From Polyporus tsugae (Eukaryota > Basidiomycota > Agaricomycetes > Polyporales > Polyporaceae): a DNA stretch of 64,000 nt. Position numbers and translations under genes: made by a program. The stretch is taken from contig JAHRBS010000013.1 of assembly GCA_024305745.1 (NCBI GenBank), forward strand, positions 2,480,001 to 2,544,000, in the 5' to 3' direction. Numbering within the stretch: position 1 is the first letter of the stretch; each line of letters starts with the position of its first letter. Shown here one piece after another: positions 47,521 through 58,029 of this stretch. The notes below the pieces were generated by a model that saw nothing but the letters and a program-made list of their open reading frames with translations, had not been told where the DNA came from and did no database searches.

Positions 47521-47893
47521 ATGAGGTTCGCCTCCATCTTCGTTCAACTTTCATCGCTGCCACCATTGCTGTAGCTGCGCCCGTTTTCTTGAGGCCCGCG
47601 ACGCCCGGGCGACACCGTCGGTCGAGTTCAACAACATCGACGATGCCACCATCAACTAGTACCTCATGGCTCGTGAGGTCTTCGATGAAGCTTCGCTTGA
47701 AGCCCGCCGCCTCAGGTTTCCCAAGCTCAAGCCTGGGCAAGTCGTCCCCCAAGAGCAAACCGACAATGGCAGATCTTCCGCGACGGGTCTTCCAACAAGG
47801 ACGGCCCATGGGCCTTCCGACGACGATCAGTCCTCCAAGCAAGCTCGACGACGGTAAGCCCCCAGTAAAGGAAAGCGGTGCACCTATTAGATG
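47521..47893 (+). pseudogene. SSP2, decayed small secreted protein gene
   Basis: ATG 47521 starts MRFASIF, then a frameshift separates it from TIAVAAPVF, and another precedes PSVEFNNIDDATIN, which is followed by a TAG where SSP1 and SSP3 have Tyr-Leu. YLMAREVFDEASLEAR continues after the stop. The conserved C-terminal domain with FHDP and PFCD is not recognisable. It lies about 590 bp downstream of tyrosinase 3, the same spacing as the other pairs. Confidence 0.85.
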
Positions 47894-47971
47894 AAGTAAG
47901 TGTAGTAGCACCGTTCTTATTTCGAGTAACAATTGTCTTATCGAAGATAAACACGACGTGACTATCGCTCA

Positions 47972-48010
47972 GCGCTCACTAGTCACTAGTCACTAGTCAC
48001 TATTGAGCGC
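47972..48010. repeat. Short inverted repeat enclosing CTAGTCA tandem repeats
   Basis: GCGCTCA (47972-47978) and TGAGCGC (48004-48010) are inverted. Between them CTAGTCA is repeated three times, and each unit contains part of the palindrome ACTAGT. It lies between the SSP2 and tyrosinase 4 remnants. Confidence 0.75.
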
Positions 48011-48039
48011 GGCCGAGGCTGTGCCACCGCCTCAAACCT

Positions 48040-49370
48040 TACATCCGACAACACTTGCCCATGGCACACCGACCGTTGTCTCTCGCAGCAACAACGACGA
48101 CGACGACGCAGCCGCCGTGGGTTGCAATCAACCTGAACATGTGGGTCACAGCTCACCAGAGCTAGTACCATGTCGACGGGACGCCCTTCACGGCTTGAAC
48201 GCCACCGTTGAACGTTGATGACCGCACTCGTGAGCTGTTCCCCTGCACTGTGATAGGAGCGTTCCCAGAACTGAAGTAGGTACAGACACAGCGAACACAT
48301 GTGGTTTACGCACCCCCCCAATCCGATGGACGTGGACCGCCGTACGCCTTGTCATAGAACCGCGTCAGTCTCTTCATCAGCGTTCGTGAGCTCCAACACC
48401 TAGCTACCTTGCGAAGCTTATTTACTGAATCTTTCGCTGGCATACAGTTCCCAACAGACAGTTCCTGTTTCCGGGCCTCCGGTAGTTGCAAGCGACGCAA
48501 TGTGCTACGACGACAACGGATGCCTGACCGCCGACCGGTCTGATCGATGCACCCACACTCCAATGTACTTACTGGGGAGAAATCAACTTTTCCAAGTCAT
48601 GGAAAGTCGATGGATGGCCTTCTGAATTAGACCCTTTCCATCAAAATTTCACCGTAACGGAAAGGCTTTGGAAAGTCACTAATCTAGAGCCCGGAAAGGC
48701 CCATAGGCCTATTTGCCCGAGTAAAGGCGCTTTTGCAAAGACTTTCCGTCGCAGTGAAAGATCTAGGAAATGTTCATCATTTCCATAGGCTTTCCTTGCT
48801 GCAGAAAAGTTCACTTCTTCGCAGTGACGCCATCTGGGAATGATCGGCGCGGTATCTGCGTCAGTACCGTGAAGCAATCAGAGGTAGATCGCAGTCTCCA
48901 GTCTCGGTCTGAAACATGCCTCAGTCCCTCTCAGTGCTCGAACAAGTGGTACGCTGTGGTACGCCATCCTTTCGTAAGTATGCATCCACCATCCACCTGT
49001 TTAATGCGTTCTCGAATGGCTCTGCTGGGCGGTGGCCTACTAGGCCAGTGCCGTTGCGGAGGGCTATGTACATCTCCAGGGCGCGATAGGGACGGGTCCG
49101 TCAGTATCTCTGGGCCTTTCGATATGAGGCTATACCCTAAGGACGACCTCCAGAGTCAAAGTGCTGCTCACGGGTTGAACTAGTACGTCAGCGTTTTAGT
49201 TTTGTGTTGGTTTTCGAATCAATATTGAGCGCCAGATGCTGTGCAGGCAAATTGAGCTGCATAGCAACAACAGTAGACCATGGTGCGCTGTCTCATTGTC
49301 ACGATGCACGAGGAGAGGGTTACGGTCCCAGTCGGAAACACCACCCTGGCTGATTACAAATTTACAATGG
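48040..49370 (+). pseudogene. Tyrosinase 4 remnant, strongly decayed and interrupted
   Basis: Exon 5 remains as CACACCGACCGTTGTCTCTC and NMWVTAHQS-like sequence (48060-48180), then an intron 5 remnant. After about 500 foreign bases exon 6 resumes at 48829 (IWE, stop, SAR), with AFSNGSA, EGYVHL and YPKDDLQSQ. Exon 7 remains near 49280-49350 (VTVPVGNT). Many stops and shifts are present; exons 1-4 were not found. It is older than the tyrosinase 2 remnant by its divergence. It precedes SSP3, completing the third tyrosinase-SSP pair. Confidence 0.75.
48601..48795. repeat. Cluster of GGAAAG/CTTTCC motifs in an insertion
   Basis: Seven copies of the hexamer in both orientations occur in 195 bases (48601, 48634, 48659, 48670, 48693, 48742 and 48790). 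The segment is bounded by AACTTTTCC near 48586 and GAAAAGTTC near 48803, a possible imperfect terminal inverted repeat. It interrupts the tyrosinase 4 remnant. It could be a small non-autonomous DNA transposon. Confidence 0.5.
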
Positions 49371-49575
49371 TAGCAGATTCGACGCCCGTGCGGCGAATTC
49401 AAATTTCATTCATGATCAGGAAAGGAGCAGTGTTTCGGCGTTGATTGGGATTGGCGCAACTGTCAACTTCGCATCGAGGCACTGCCATATTGCAGAGCAT
49501 GTGCCATCTATCCCTCATCGTCTCAGTGAACGTCAGAACTATGGAGCTGGCCCACGGCGCAGGTGGTCTGGGGGG

Positions 49576-49582
49576 TATAAAA
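49576..49582 (+). promoter_or_regulatory. TATA box and leader of SSP3
   Basis: TATAAAA in GGGGGGTATAAAAGAGAGG lies 179 bp before ATG 49761. Between them a probable 5' untranslated intron (GTGAGT at 49682 to TTGCAG at 49736, 55 bp) would shorten the leader to about 100 bases. Confidence 0.6.
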
Positions 49583-49760
49583 GAGAGGCAAGGCCGGCTT
49601 GGAATCTCCAGCAGTGTTGACCACTTCTCCCTCGAGCTCGTTGATTTCTTGTTCTATCGCCTTTGCTTCATCCAGCTCTCTGTGAGTCTCTCTTCTCTAT
49701 TCCTTTCCTTTCCACCGTTGCTGACGCGACTTGCAGTTTCACGTCCACACACTCTTCATC

Positions 49761-50243
49761 ATGAAGTTCGCCGCTGTCGTCGTTGCCCTCGTCGCCGCCA
49801 CCGTCGCTATCGCCGGCCCCATCTCCTTCGATGCTCGTGAGGATTCGCCCTCGGTCGAGCTCAACGACATCGACCATGCCGCCATCGACTACCTCGTGTC
49901 TCGCGGTCTCTTCGATGAGACTTCCCTGGAAGCCCGCGGCCTCTTCGGCTCCTCCACCAAGCTGCAGATCGCGTTCCACGACCCCTCCGGTTCCATCTCT
50001 GCCGCGCGCAAGAAGGAGGCGACGAAGGTACTCAAGAAGGCGGTCAACAAGGCCGACCAGAAGAAGTTCCCCTTCTGCGACGTCACGTTCGTCTTCCCCT
50101 CTCCTCTCCGGCTCTCACCGCGTTGGTATTGATTGCCGTTCTCCTGCAGCTTCGGTAACGGCGGCTCGGCCACCTTCCGCTGCTTCTCAAGTGCGCAGAA
50201 GAAGATTGGCCAGCAGGGCCCGGCCGGCGCGATCAAGATCTAA
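49761..50243 (+). CDS. SSP3, intact small secreted protein of unknown family
   Basis: Exons 49761-50086 and 50150-50243 give 139 residues. A signal peptide (MKFAAVVVALVAATVAIAGP) is followed by a propeptide-like segment SVELNDIDHAAIDYLVSRGL ending near LEARG, then a Lys-rich domain with LQIAFHDPSGSISAARKKE, PFCDVT, FGNGGSATFRCFSS and IGQQGP. Two cysteines are in the mature region and could form one disulphide. The intron donor is GTTCGT, weak; it is chosen because the splice matches SSP1 exactly. I do not recognise the family. It is the only SSP of the three with an open frame throughout. Its place beside tyrosinase remnants suggests co-duplication, not proven co-function. Confidence 0.82.
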
Positions 50244-53200
50244 TGTGGATTTGATTTTACGAATGCATGTTCATGCCAGAGATGGATTCACGAAGTATTG
50301 GTCCTTATAATGTTAATTTCTCCCGGTGGTCACCACTTCTGATACTCGTGTGTGAGGGATCCCTGCCGTCGTCCTGCGGATCTTGCGCAAGTCCTTTATC
50401 AAGCTGGTAATGTCGCTGCTTTCGTATTCCGGCAGCCGGTCGTCGCCCCCAAGCCTTCCGAACCCCCTTGGTTCCACTGTCGAACGGCATGGCCGGCCGT
50501 ACAAGTCCAGGTGTGGTACGGTCACTATCTGAAGGCCTATCGACGTCGTCCGTCTTGGACTCCTCCGCCGCAGCCTATCGTCTTCTGTCTCGCCAGCCTC
50601 GCCAAAGTGACTCGATCCACCGTTACTGCCACCGTCCTTTCGCCTCACAGGAAGCAGCTCTCGGAAGGGATACCATGGCCATTCATGACTCTTCGCCTTC
50701 TCTTATCGGGCTGTCGCTGCATAAGCCCTTCCAATGATTACTGAATGCAACGATAGGGATACAGATGGTCCGTAGGAGGTGCATATATTTATATTTTGAC
50801 TCGCAGTGGTGACAACCAAATGACAACGGTTCCGGTCCCCTCTTCCCCGATATCACCGCATCCCGCCGCTCACCCAATACGTTCCCCCCACATGAGTCCC
50901 ACATGCCATGACCTCTCGCGCTTGCGGGGCACAATGCGCCGCTGGAATAGTGTAAAAGTTTTTTTTAATTAAAAGCAACTTTCTTCGATCTCGCGTGTTA
51001 CTAACTCTCATTAGATCGCCAGTTCAAATTTGGTACTCCGCTGTTGGACGCATGACATGCGAACATGAGTACAAGGCGTAACCACCACCAACGACACGCG
51101 AAGCACTCCGTCGGGAGGAAGCTGGTCCACCTGGGCGCGCAAAGGTGAGAGAAGGAGGTTTGTTGGATAACACGTGTACATAGTCTGAATGCTTACAGGC
51201 TGAGACCGTTGCGCAGCGTGTGCGGAGTTGTCGCCGTCCAGAACGTCAAATCTCCCGTCTTCGGGTCCAGCCTTCTCCGGTCGCTCGCATGTAAACACAA
51301 ACGTGCCAATGCAGCTGCTCGACTTGCTCCTGGGTGAGTTGCTTTCCCCCGATACCCTGAGCCCCGAAGGCTTCAACCCAGCTGTATGGCCAGATTAACA
51401 TGCTCCCGAGAAGTTCTTCTCACAATCTCGAGCTCGGCTTACCCAGCCGCTTCCACGCTTCGGACGCTGTACATGTAGCATCATTAATATCGGTTGCGCT
51501 CTATTCGCGTTTCTGCCTTGCTGGCGGTTTCTCTAACGAACGCGTGTAGATCTCTCGTGCTCGGCGAAGTCTTGGACAGAGTATTACATGGCGCCATTTC
51601 GTGGCTTCACCGCTCCAGGCACCGATTGAGTGTATCGACAACCCGCCCATCTGCATCCTACCCCAGCACTGGTCGCCGAGCTGAAATTTTCTCCGTGCCT
51701 TTGCCGTAAGGCATCGTCTTGGTCTTGCCTTGTCCCGCCTCAATCAGGATCTCTCAACGTCCGCTGCATTTGCAGCTGTCGCCCCGCAGTGCTTCTGCCG
51801 AAGACGCTTATCAATGCGGACTCTGACCTGCTTATTTGGAGACGAGCGGGACGCTGCTCAGGAACATGCGCTGAAAAATAGCCCGCAGTGACGCTGGCAT
51901 TGGCAGTACCAGGGTGGTTTCTGCTCGGGCTGGCACAGGCTGGCACACAAGGAACTTGGAAGCACCCTCGGCGAAGCTGATCAGAACTTGCTCCGCCGCC
52001 GATACCTTTGTACGTGTCTGTAATCGTTTTGGTATGGGTATTAATATCCTGCTAAGTTATATGTCATTATCACCGTTTGGCTCCGGCAGCCCTTTGCCTT
52101 CGGACTTTCGAGCGTGCCGGCAACCCTGCGACTCCTCACAACCTCGCCAACTTCCCAACCCTGCCCCAGTGCACAACCTGAACCCGTTCGTCGCTCCCGA
52201 CACAGCCATACTTGGCAGGGATTGGGCCAGGCGAACTACAGGACCTTCTCTACGGCTCCGCAACCATGGGTCTTTCTCCCAGCCTCACTATCGCCGAAAG
52301 CTTACTTACTCGAGCCGCGCGCAGAGGAGGAGACCACATGGCCCCGACAAGCTTCGTCTGCTGACGCACGGACGTATGTCTGACAGAGTCCGGCCGCCCG
52401 CCAGCGGCCTGCGGCTCTCACCTGAGGTGGCGGCCTCGTCGAGCGCGACGTGCCGTGTGCGAACGTCGAGCAGTATTTGTGGCGGCTTCGTGGCGCATGG
52501 GTTCGCAGTTCCACTGGCTCTGTTCCCATCGTGCCCCCGCTTTCCCGCTCGTCCGAGGATGTGCCTCGCATGTGCCAGTGCGCCGGGGCGTTCTCTGTCT
52601 GCCACGGCTCACGAGAAGCATCGCGACAAGTGATAGTGATCATCTGGACATGGACAATGGACGGGCATGCCGCGGAGGGTTTCGCCCGTGTGTTTTTCCA
52701 GGAAGATTGCCAGGATGGTCGTGTCCTGCCCCGCGGATCGCGGTGCCTCGAGAGTCGCAATCGTCGCAAGGGGCCCAGTGCCTTGGCCGTTGCATCATAC
52801 CGTGATTGGGGACCGGCAACCTCTCCAACGAAAGTGTCCAGGTTATGTAATGTTAGCGCCTTAATCCATCTCGCCTGTTCCCTCCCGTGACTCGCTTGCG
52901 GTGTCCATTGTGATCTAAGCGAGCTCTCGCCGAGTTAGAATCTAAACTCCGCCAACGATACGATGGTCAAAGCAAGGTATCCAGCCTGAGGACTCGGAAG
53001 GTGAAAATGTCCGACATTAAGGGTGCTGCCTATCTATATGCCACGGCAGCTGTATACTAATGGTGAGACGAAGAGACGAAGCGGACAGAGCGCGACCAGA
53101 TGATCGAGAAGTCAACCATACACGGCGCGCCTGTTAAGCCGCTCGCCATGATCAAGTTATATGAAAGGATTTAAGAGCAAGACCAAAGGGAGAAACGTGC

Positions 53201-54765
53201 GCAACCTCGGGAGTGCCGAGTGTATGATGGATATGATATCCTTAGGCTCGGGCGTAGTAGTGGCACCCGTCATCCACACAAGCCGTCCTGCTGCCGCAGT
53301 CTCCGAGTCGCAAACTTGCACATCCTCGCTTTGAACTGTCCGAGCGACTCCTAGGTGAGTGGGGTTATATAGTTTTTCTCTGGAGCTTTCTGATTTGGTC
53401 ACGCTAGGTTGGATCTCTCCGACTAGAGCATCCCCGCGCTGCTCTTCCCGGCGGCAGCTACTGCAGACCTTTGGCCCGGCTTGCAGTCAGTCCTTGTGCT
53501 CGGGTCATGCGCGCCTAGACCAGCGCTTCCGCACCGTCCACTGCCAATGCATGTTTTGCAAGTTGAGGCTTCACATTCCCTGTACCTCTCAATGGACCAC
53601 ATGAATAGGTAGAGAGTGCAATAATATTTCGATCTGTGGGAACACATGTGCACACAGAACAATGGATGAAAAAATAAGGTGAGCAGTTCATCGACTAAGA
53701 CTACTAAATGACCCTGCGGTGAAATTCCAATCCCACAGAATGATTCAGCCCTACCTTCCGGACCCAGATCAGAAAAAATAAGGGCTTCATGTGTGCTGTA
53801 ACCCCTCAAGTCGATTTCGAGCCGCTTGGACTGAGCGCTACTCAAGTTCTTGAGCCAACTTTCGCTCTTATCTTTCGTCGGAGAATGAATTCGATAATCT
53901 CTACAACACTCGGCTCCTGATCGCACGTTTTTGGGACCAAATAGCCGTGGACGCGCGCTTGGAATTTCTCCCCTAGCGTTGCCGGTCCCCACCGTGATAT
54001 TCAACTTTGTTCGCCCATTCAATGTCCTGCGTTCACATTTGTTCCAGGCAGGCGCGTCCAGACCGGCGCGGGGGTAAGAAGAACGCGCGCTGGCTTCCGT
54101 TGCGCGCCGATGACACATTCGTGATGCTCGAAGCCCGCAATTGCTTCGAAGCAACGTCGTGCATGACACCCTCCTCCGTCAATCAGCCGACCCGCCATGG
54201 ATGGAGGAGAGCCTCCCCAGTCCGAGTACGTGTGAGATTATAACAGCGGATATAGGAGTAACGAACGCATATAACAGGCAACTGGTACTACACACGGGGC
54301 CGAGCCCAAAGCCGCAACAACAGCAGTCCGCTAGCGTCCCCAAACCCGAGCTTCCCCCACCGCACAACGCTCGCTCGCGGCCGCGCGGGGACCTGAGATG
54401 TCGAATGGTGGTATACAGTATGCCTCCCGACCCCGACCTGAACGAGCGCTGGCAACAGCGTGCTTGTCCGTAATGAAACAACGTTGATTGTAAGTGTACA
54501 CAGCGGACATTAAAAGGCAATATGCAGGGATCCTTCGAGCGAGCTTGCTGTCCCCCGGGCGCGGGGTCGTGCGGAGGACCCACCCTACTGGTGGGCTGGG
54601 ATGGGATGGGATGTATTGGATGATGTGTGCATAACGGAGGAGGACGTCTGACAGCCGGGCATACCATTCACGTCAGCTCTCGAGCAACGCCACCAAGGAT
54701 TACAGACAGACGCGAAGAAGGATCGCGCGACTCACCTCAAGAATATAGAGGGTAGCGAGTACCGA
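50244..54765. other. Gene-poor region, 4.5 kb
   Basis: No open stretch here shows a recognisable domain or a fungal splice pattern. A minus-strand 248-codon open frame (53423-54169) is discussed among rejected items. The region has a T-rich run at 50958-50970 and otherwise mixed composition. It may hold decayed repeats that cannot be named from this sequence alone. Confidence 0.45.
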
Positions 54766-55001
54766 TCACCAGTCGGCAACAGTGACCCAAGCCTCGCGAC
54801 GCTCAACGGGTGCCTACAGAGCAAAACGGACGTCGGGCAGGTGAGCTTTGCAGGTTCGGGCCATGCGAGCGAAGCTAACGCGCCAAGCGAGTTGTTTCAG
54901 GTGGAAGAAGGACTTACGGGGACTGGGTTTGCTTGCGCCACTGTGAAGGCGGTCGCGACGACGGCGACGACGGCGAGGATGTAGCGGAAGGAGGCGTGCA
55001 T
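54766..55001 (-). CDS. Possible 43-residue secreted peptide precursor with a Kex2 site
   Basis: Exon 1 (55001-54918) encodes a signal peptide, MHASFRYILAVVAVVATAFT then VAQANPVP. Intron GTAAGT to CTGTAG (54814-54917, 104 bp). Exon 2 (54813-54766) encodes APVERREAWVTVADW and a TGA. The RR pair followed by EA is the classic order for Kex2 cleavage and dipeptidyl trimming, as in yeast alpha-factor, and would release WVTVADW. A TATA-like sequence (minus strand TATACTTAAG, about 55113-55122) lies roughly 110 bp upstream. The gene is very short and rests on composition and splice sites only. It could be the start of a longer gene with another splice. Confidence 0.45.
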
Positions 55002-58000
55002 GTTTTGAGACTTGTAGGCGAGGGAGCGCAAGGGTAGAGTGGCAGCGGGCAAGGAACGGCGAGAGGACGACGGGCTAAGGACAAGGGACGGCTTGAGAGG
55101 GGAGGGAGGGCTTAAGTATAGGTGGGAGGCGGCGGGCGTGGGCCTGGGAGCGGCGAGTGAATCGGATTCTCACTCACCGCGCAGATGCAGATGCAGATGC
55201 AGTCTCGTCCCGAAGGCGCATATTCCGATCGTCTGCGCATGCTGTCACCAGCGGAGGCCCGGCGGACGAGCCCAATTGAGACCGGATTGAAGCCCCGCGC
55301 GCCTGGGAACTTCCTCCAACACAACATATTGCCCGGCCCCAGCTGGGAAATCCGGAATGGACTCGCAGCGCGCGTAAGAGGCAGATTTGGGCCTCGCGCT
55401 CGGACCCGGACTCGTCCGCGCGGGAATTCCGAACAACTTTATTCGAGGCGCGCGCCGGGAATTCGAAGAAAGCAGCAGTTGCCACGACCGCGGCGGCGAA
55501 CGAACGAGCAATGGCTGGACACCCCAGCACCTGCAGTCCCAGAGCTCCCGGCCGACGCCTTGAGTCGATCCGTGCAGCCGTGGTGGGCCTCGCAGTGCGT
55601 CCCTGTGCCTGATCGATGGCTTCCACTATCCCTCCTGCCGAGCCACTGACGCCTGCGGCGTCACACTCGCCCTTCCCCCGTCCACGGAAATTAATATCAA
55701 GCACACCACGCCGTCTGGGTCGTCTCCGCCTCCCACTTTGTCCACCATGCCAACTCACCGATCCACCACTAGTCGCTCTCTCACTTTCACCACAGCCAGC
55801 TTTCACTGTCACGCCTCGGGTGGGGACGCGCAGCCCTCGTTCCCAGTAAGTAACCTGCGCTGAGTCGTCCTATCATCGTGCCTGTTGATATTGATAGACG
55901 GGAAGCGTTCCGAGCTTCTTGCGCTGACGTTCTGCACCATGACGATTGCGCCTCTACAGATCCCGGCTGACCAAAGCCTCTTCAGGGTGCGCACGGGACG
56001 TTGTCAGTCCTACCCCGTGGGCCGTGGCTGCAACTTGCGACCCGGGCCAGTGCCGTTTTCAATGCCAGCCTACAGCACCCCGCAAGGCACACTCAATGGG
56101 TGCGCCCTGGCCTGTATTTTTGGGAGGATCAGATCTCGCACCCCAAATCAGCGTCCGCAGCCCGCGACGATCGCCAGCCCCCCGCCAAACATAGGATGCG
56201 TCCTCAGGCTTCCCAATCCCTGCAGGGAAAACATGCACAACAGCTCGATATTGGTGTCGTATCGTTGCACTGTCAATGAAAGTACCTCTACAGACGCCAA
56301 CGACGGGCATCTTTATGAAGCATGTCTACTTGCCGATATCTCATGCCTGCGAAAATCTCATGTCTGCCCGGCAACATGTGTGCATCTACGGTATGTTTGA
56401 ATTCGTGGCCGGCGATCAAGGCAGCAGGTGGAACATACCGCATCAGTACTGCATGCCCGCCATTTCATTTCCATTAGTGCAATTGAGCCGTTCTCGAGTC
56501 TCGACTGCCCCCAGACTAGAGCGCGTACGGCATCGATGGCTCCGAATCCGAACCTCAGGCCAGGCCTCGGTGCTCAGCGCTCAGCGGCGAGCGGCGGCTC
56601 GGAAGTCAAAAATAAGCAGGGGATGACGTAGCGTCCACGAATACAGTATTGCGGCCATCCATGGCCAGGCGGACGTGTTCATGCGGATGTGGCAGGTAAG
56701 AAACGCCGCGCAGGATGGCCCAAAGCTAAAGCGACGGAGGCGCACTCACGATGGGGTCCGCTCGCCTTGTATGATGCACATTGCACCAGTGTCAGCGTCG
56801 CAGGTCCCGCCCGCGAAGTCGCACCGCGATGTACAGGTGACGGGCGACGATGGCGTGCTGTCAGTGACCACATGCACCCAACGTTAACTGCCGTGCAACA
56901 TACTTACGTGAAAGGATGAACAGGGCGACGCACCACGCACATAGATGGGGATACTTGCGTGCCACATCACCGCCACATCCGCTTCACCGATTGACACCGT
57001 GCGGGCGGTAGCGGTGGGGGAAGCGACAGTCAGTCAAACGAAGGGTGAATGAAGGACCAGTCGACGTGAGCCAGCTTCGCCCGTCAGAAGTTCGAACTCG
57101 AATGACTTGAGAACCGCGAACCAACCCGTCAAACGTCGTCGTACGTATATCCTCCCTCCCAGTCGACGTGACCATGTGCATACTACATACATGCGTCGCA
57201 TACGATTCCGACGCCCGGACCCTTCGCGCACGCACTTACCCCGACGCCTTCTGGCAGTCTCTCTTGAGGTAGGAGCCTGCGGAGAGAGCTCGGCGGACGG
57301 GTAAAAAGGTAAAGGTTGCGTGACACATCTACCCGACAAGGCACCGCGGTACCGCGAGGATTGCCTCCTGGTGGGTAATAAATCGCCAGCCTATCCCGGG
57401 CGTCACGTAAACGCCTCAGCGCTCGCCCTCAGCCCTGGCGGACGTTCAAAGCATTGGTTGTTTGAGGGTTCTTGGAACTTGGAACGGCTAAGCGGTTGCC
57501 TGCAAATATTTCTGGGCTAGAACCTGCGTGGTCAGAGTAGGGACTGCCAAGGGGAAGAAGCACTTGGGGCCCTGGGGGAACGAACAGTAATAAGTACCTG
57601 CGCCTCCGTGTACTTTAAGCCTGCGTCGGTTCCTGTGGCGGGAGTCCAATAACATTGAACGTCCCGGCCAAGCAAGGGACGACGTGCCACGCCTGCAAGT
57701 CAGACCGCGGATCGGTCGGCCGCTCAAGCTTCCTCGTCGCAGATAAGAGTTAGGCAAAGCGCAAGCATGCGGGGATATCTGGGATCAGTGGGATCATTGG
57801 CATGAGAGACTGTCCATGCCGTGGGGTCCGGGAGTGGTCCGGGTGAGACGGCCGGCGTCTCCGTGGCGAACGGCCTCGAACGGCAAGGTAACGGCGATCG
57901 GTGATCGCCTCCGACTGCCCCGAGCCGCCGGTATGCAATGCATGCACAGGCTAACTCGCAGACGTCGACGTCGTTGATGCTTGTCGTTGCTAACCACCAC

Positions 58001-58029
58001 GACTGCAGGAAACCAAGCGACACGAGATC
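55002..58029. other. Gene-poor region, 3 kb, with one weak open frame
   Basis: A possible two-exon frame starts at ATG 55616, uses donor GTAAGT at 55846 and acceptor TTGATAG near 55898 and stops near 55973, encoding about 100 Pro/Arg-rich residues with no known domain. I would not call it a gene. The minus side holds the promoter of the small peptide gene. Nothing else is supported. Confidence 0.4.

Noticed and set aside
51240..51430. Short minus-strand stretch reading SMLIWPYSWVEAFGAQ and QLTQEQVEQLHWHV
   Set aside because: It looks protein-like for about 55 codons but stops, has no partner exons that I could join, and is not a family I recognise.
53423..54169. A 248-codon minus-strand open frame in the gene-poor region
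   Set aside because: The translation has no recognisable domain, is rich in Cys and Arg in a pattern typical of chance frames, and has no splice or promoter context. Not called a gene.
54179..54667. A 162-codon minus-strand open frame with Cys/Pro-rich translation
   Set aside because: Low-complexity, no domain, no splice context, and overlapping frames on the other strand are equally open.
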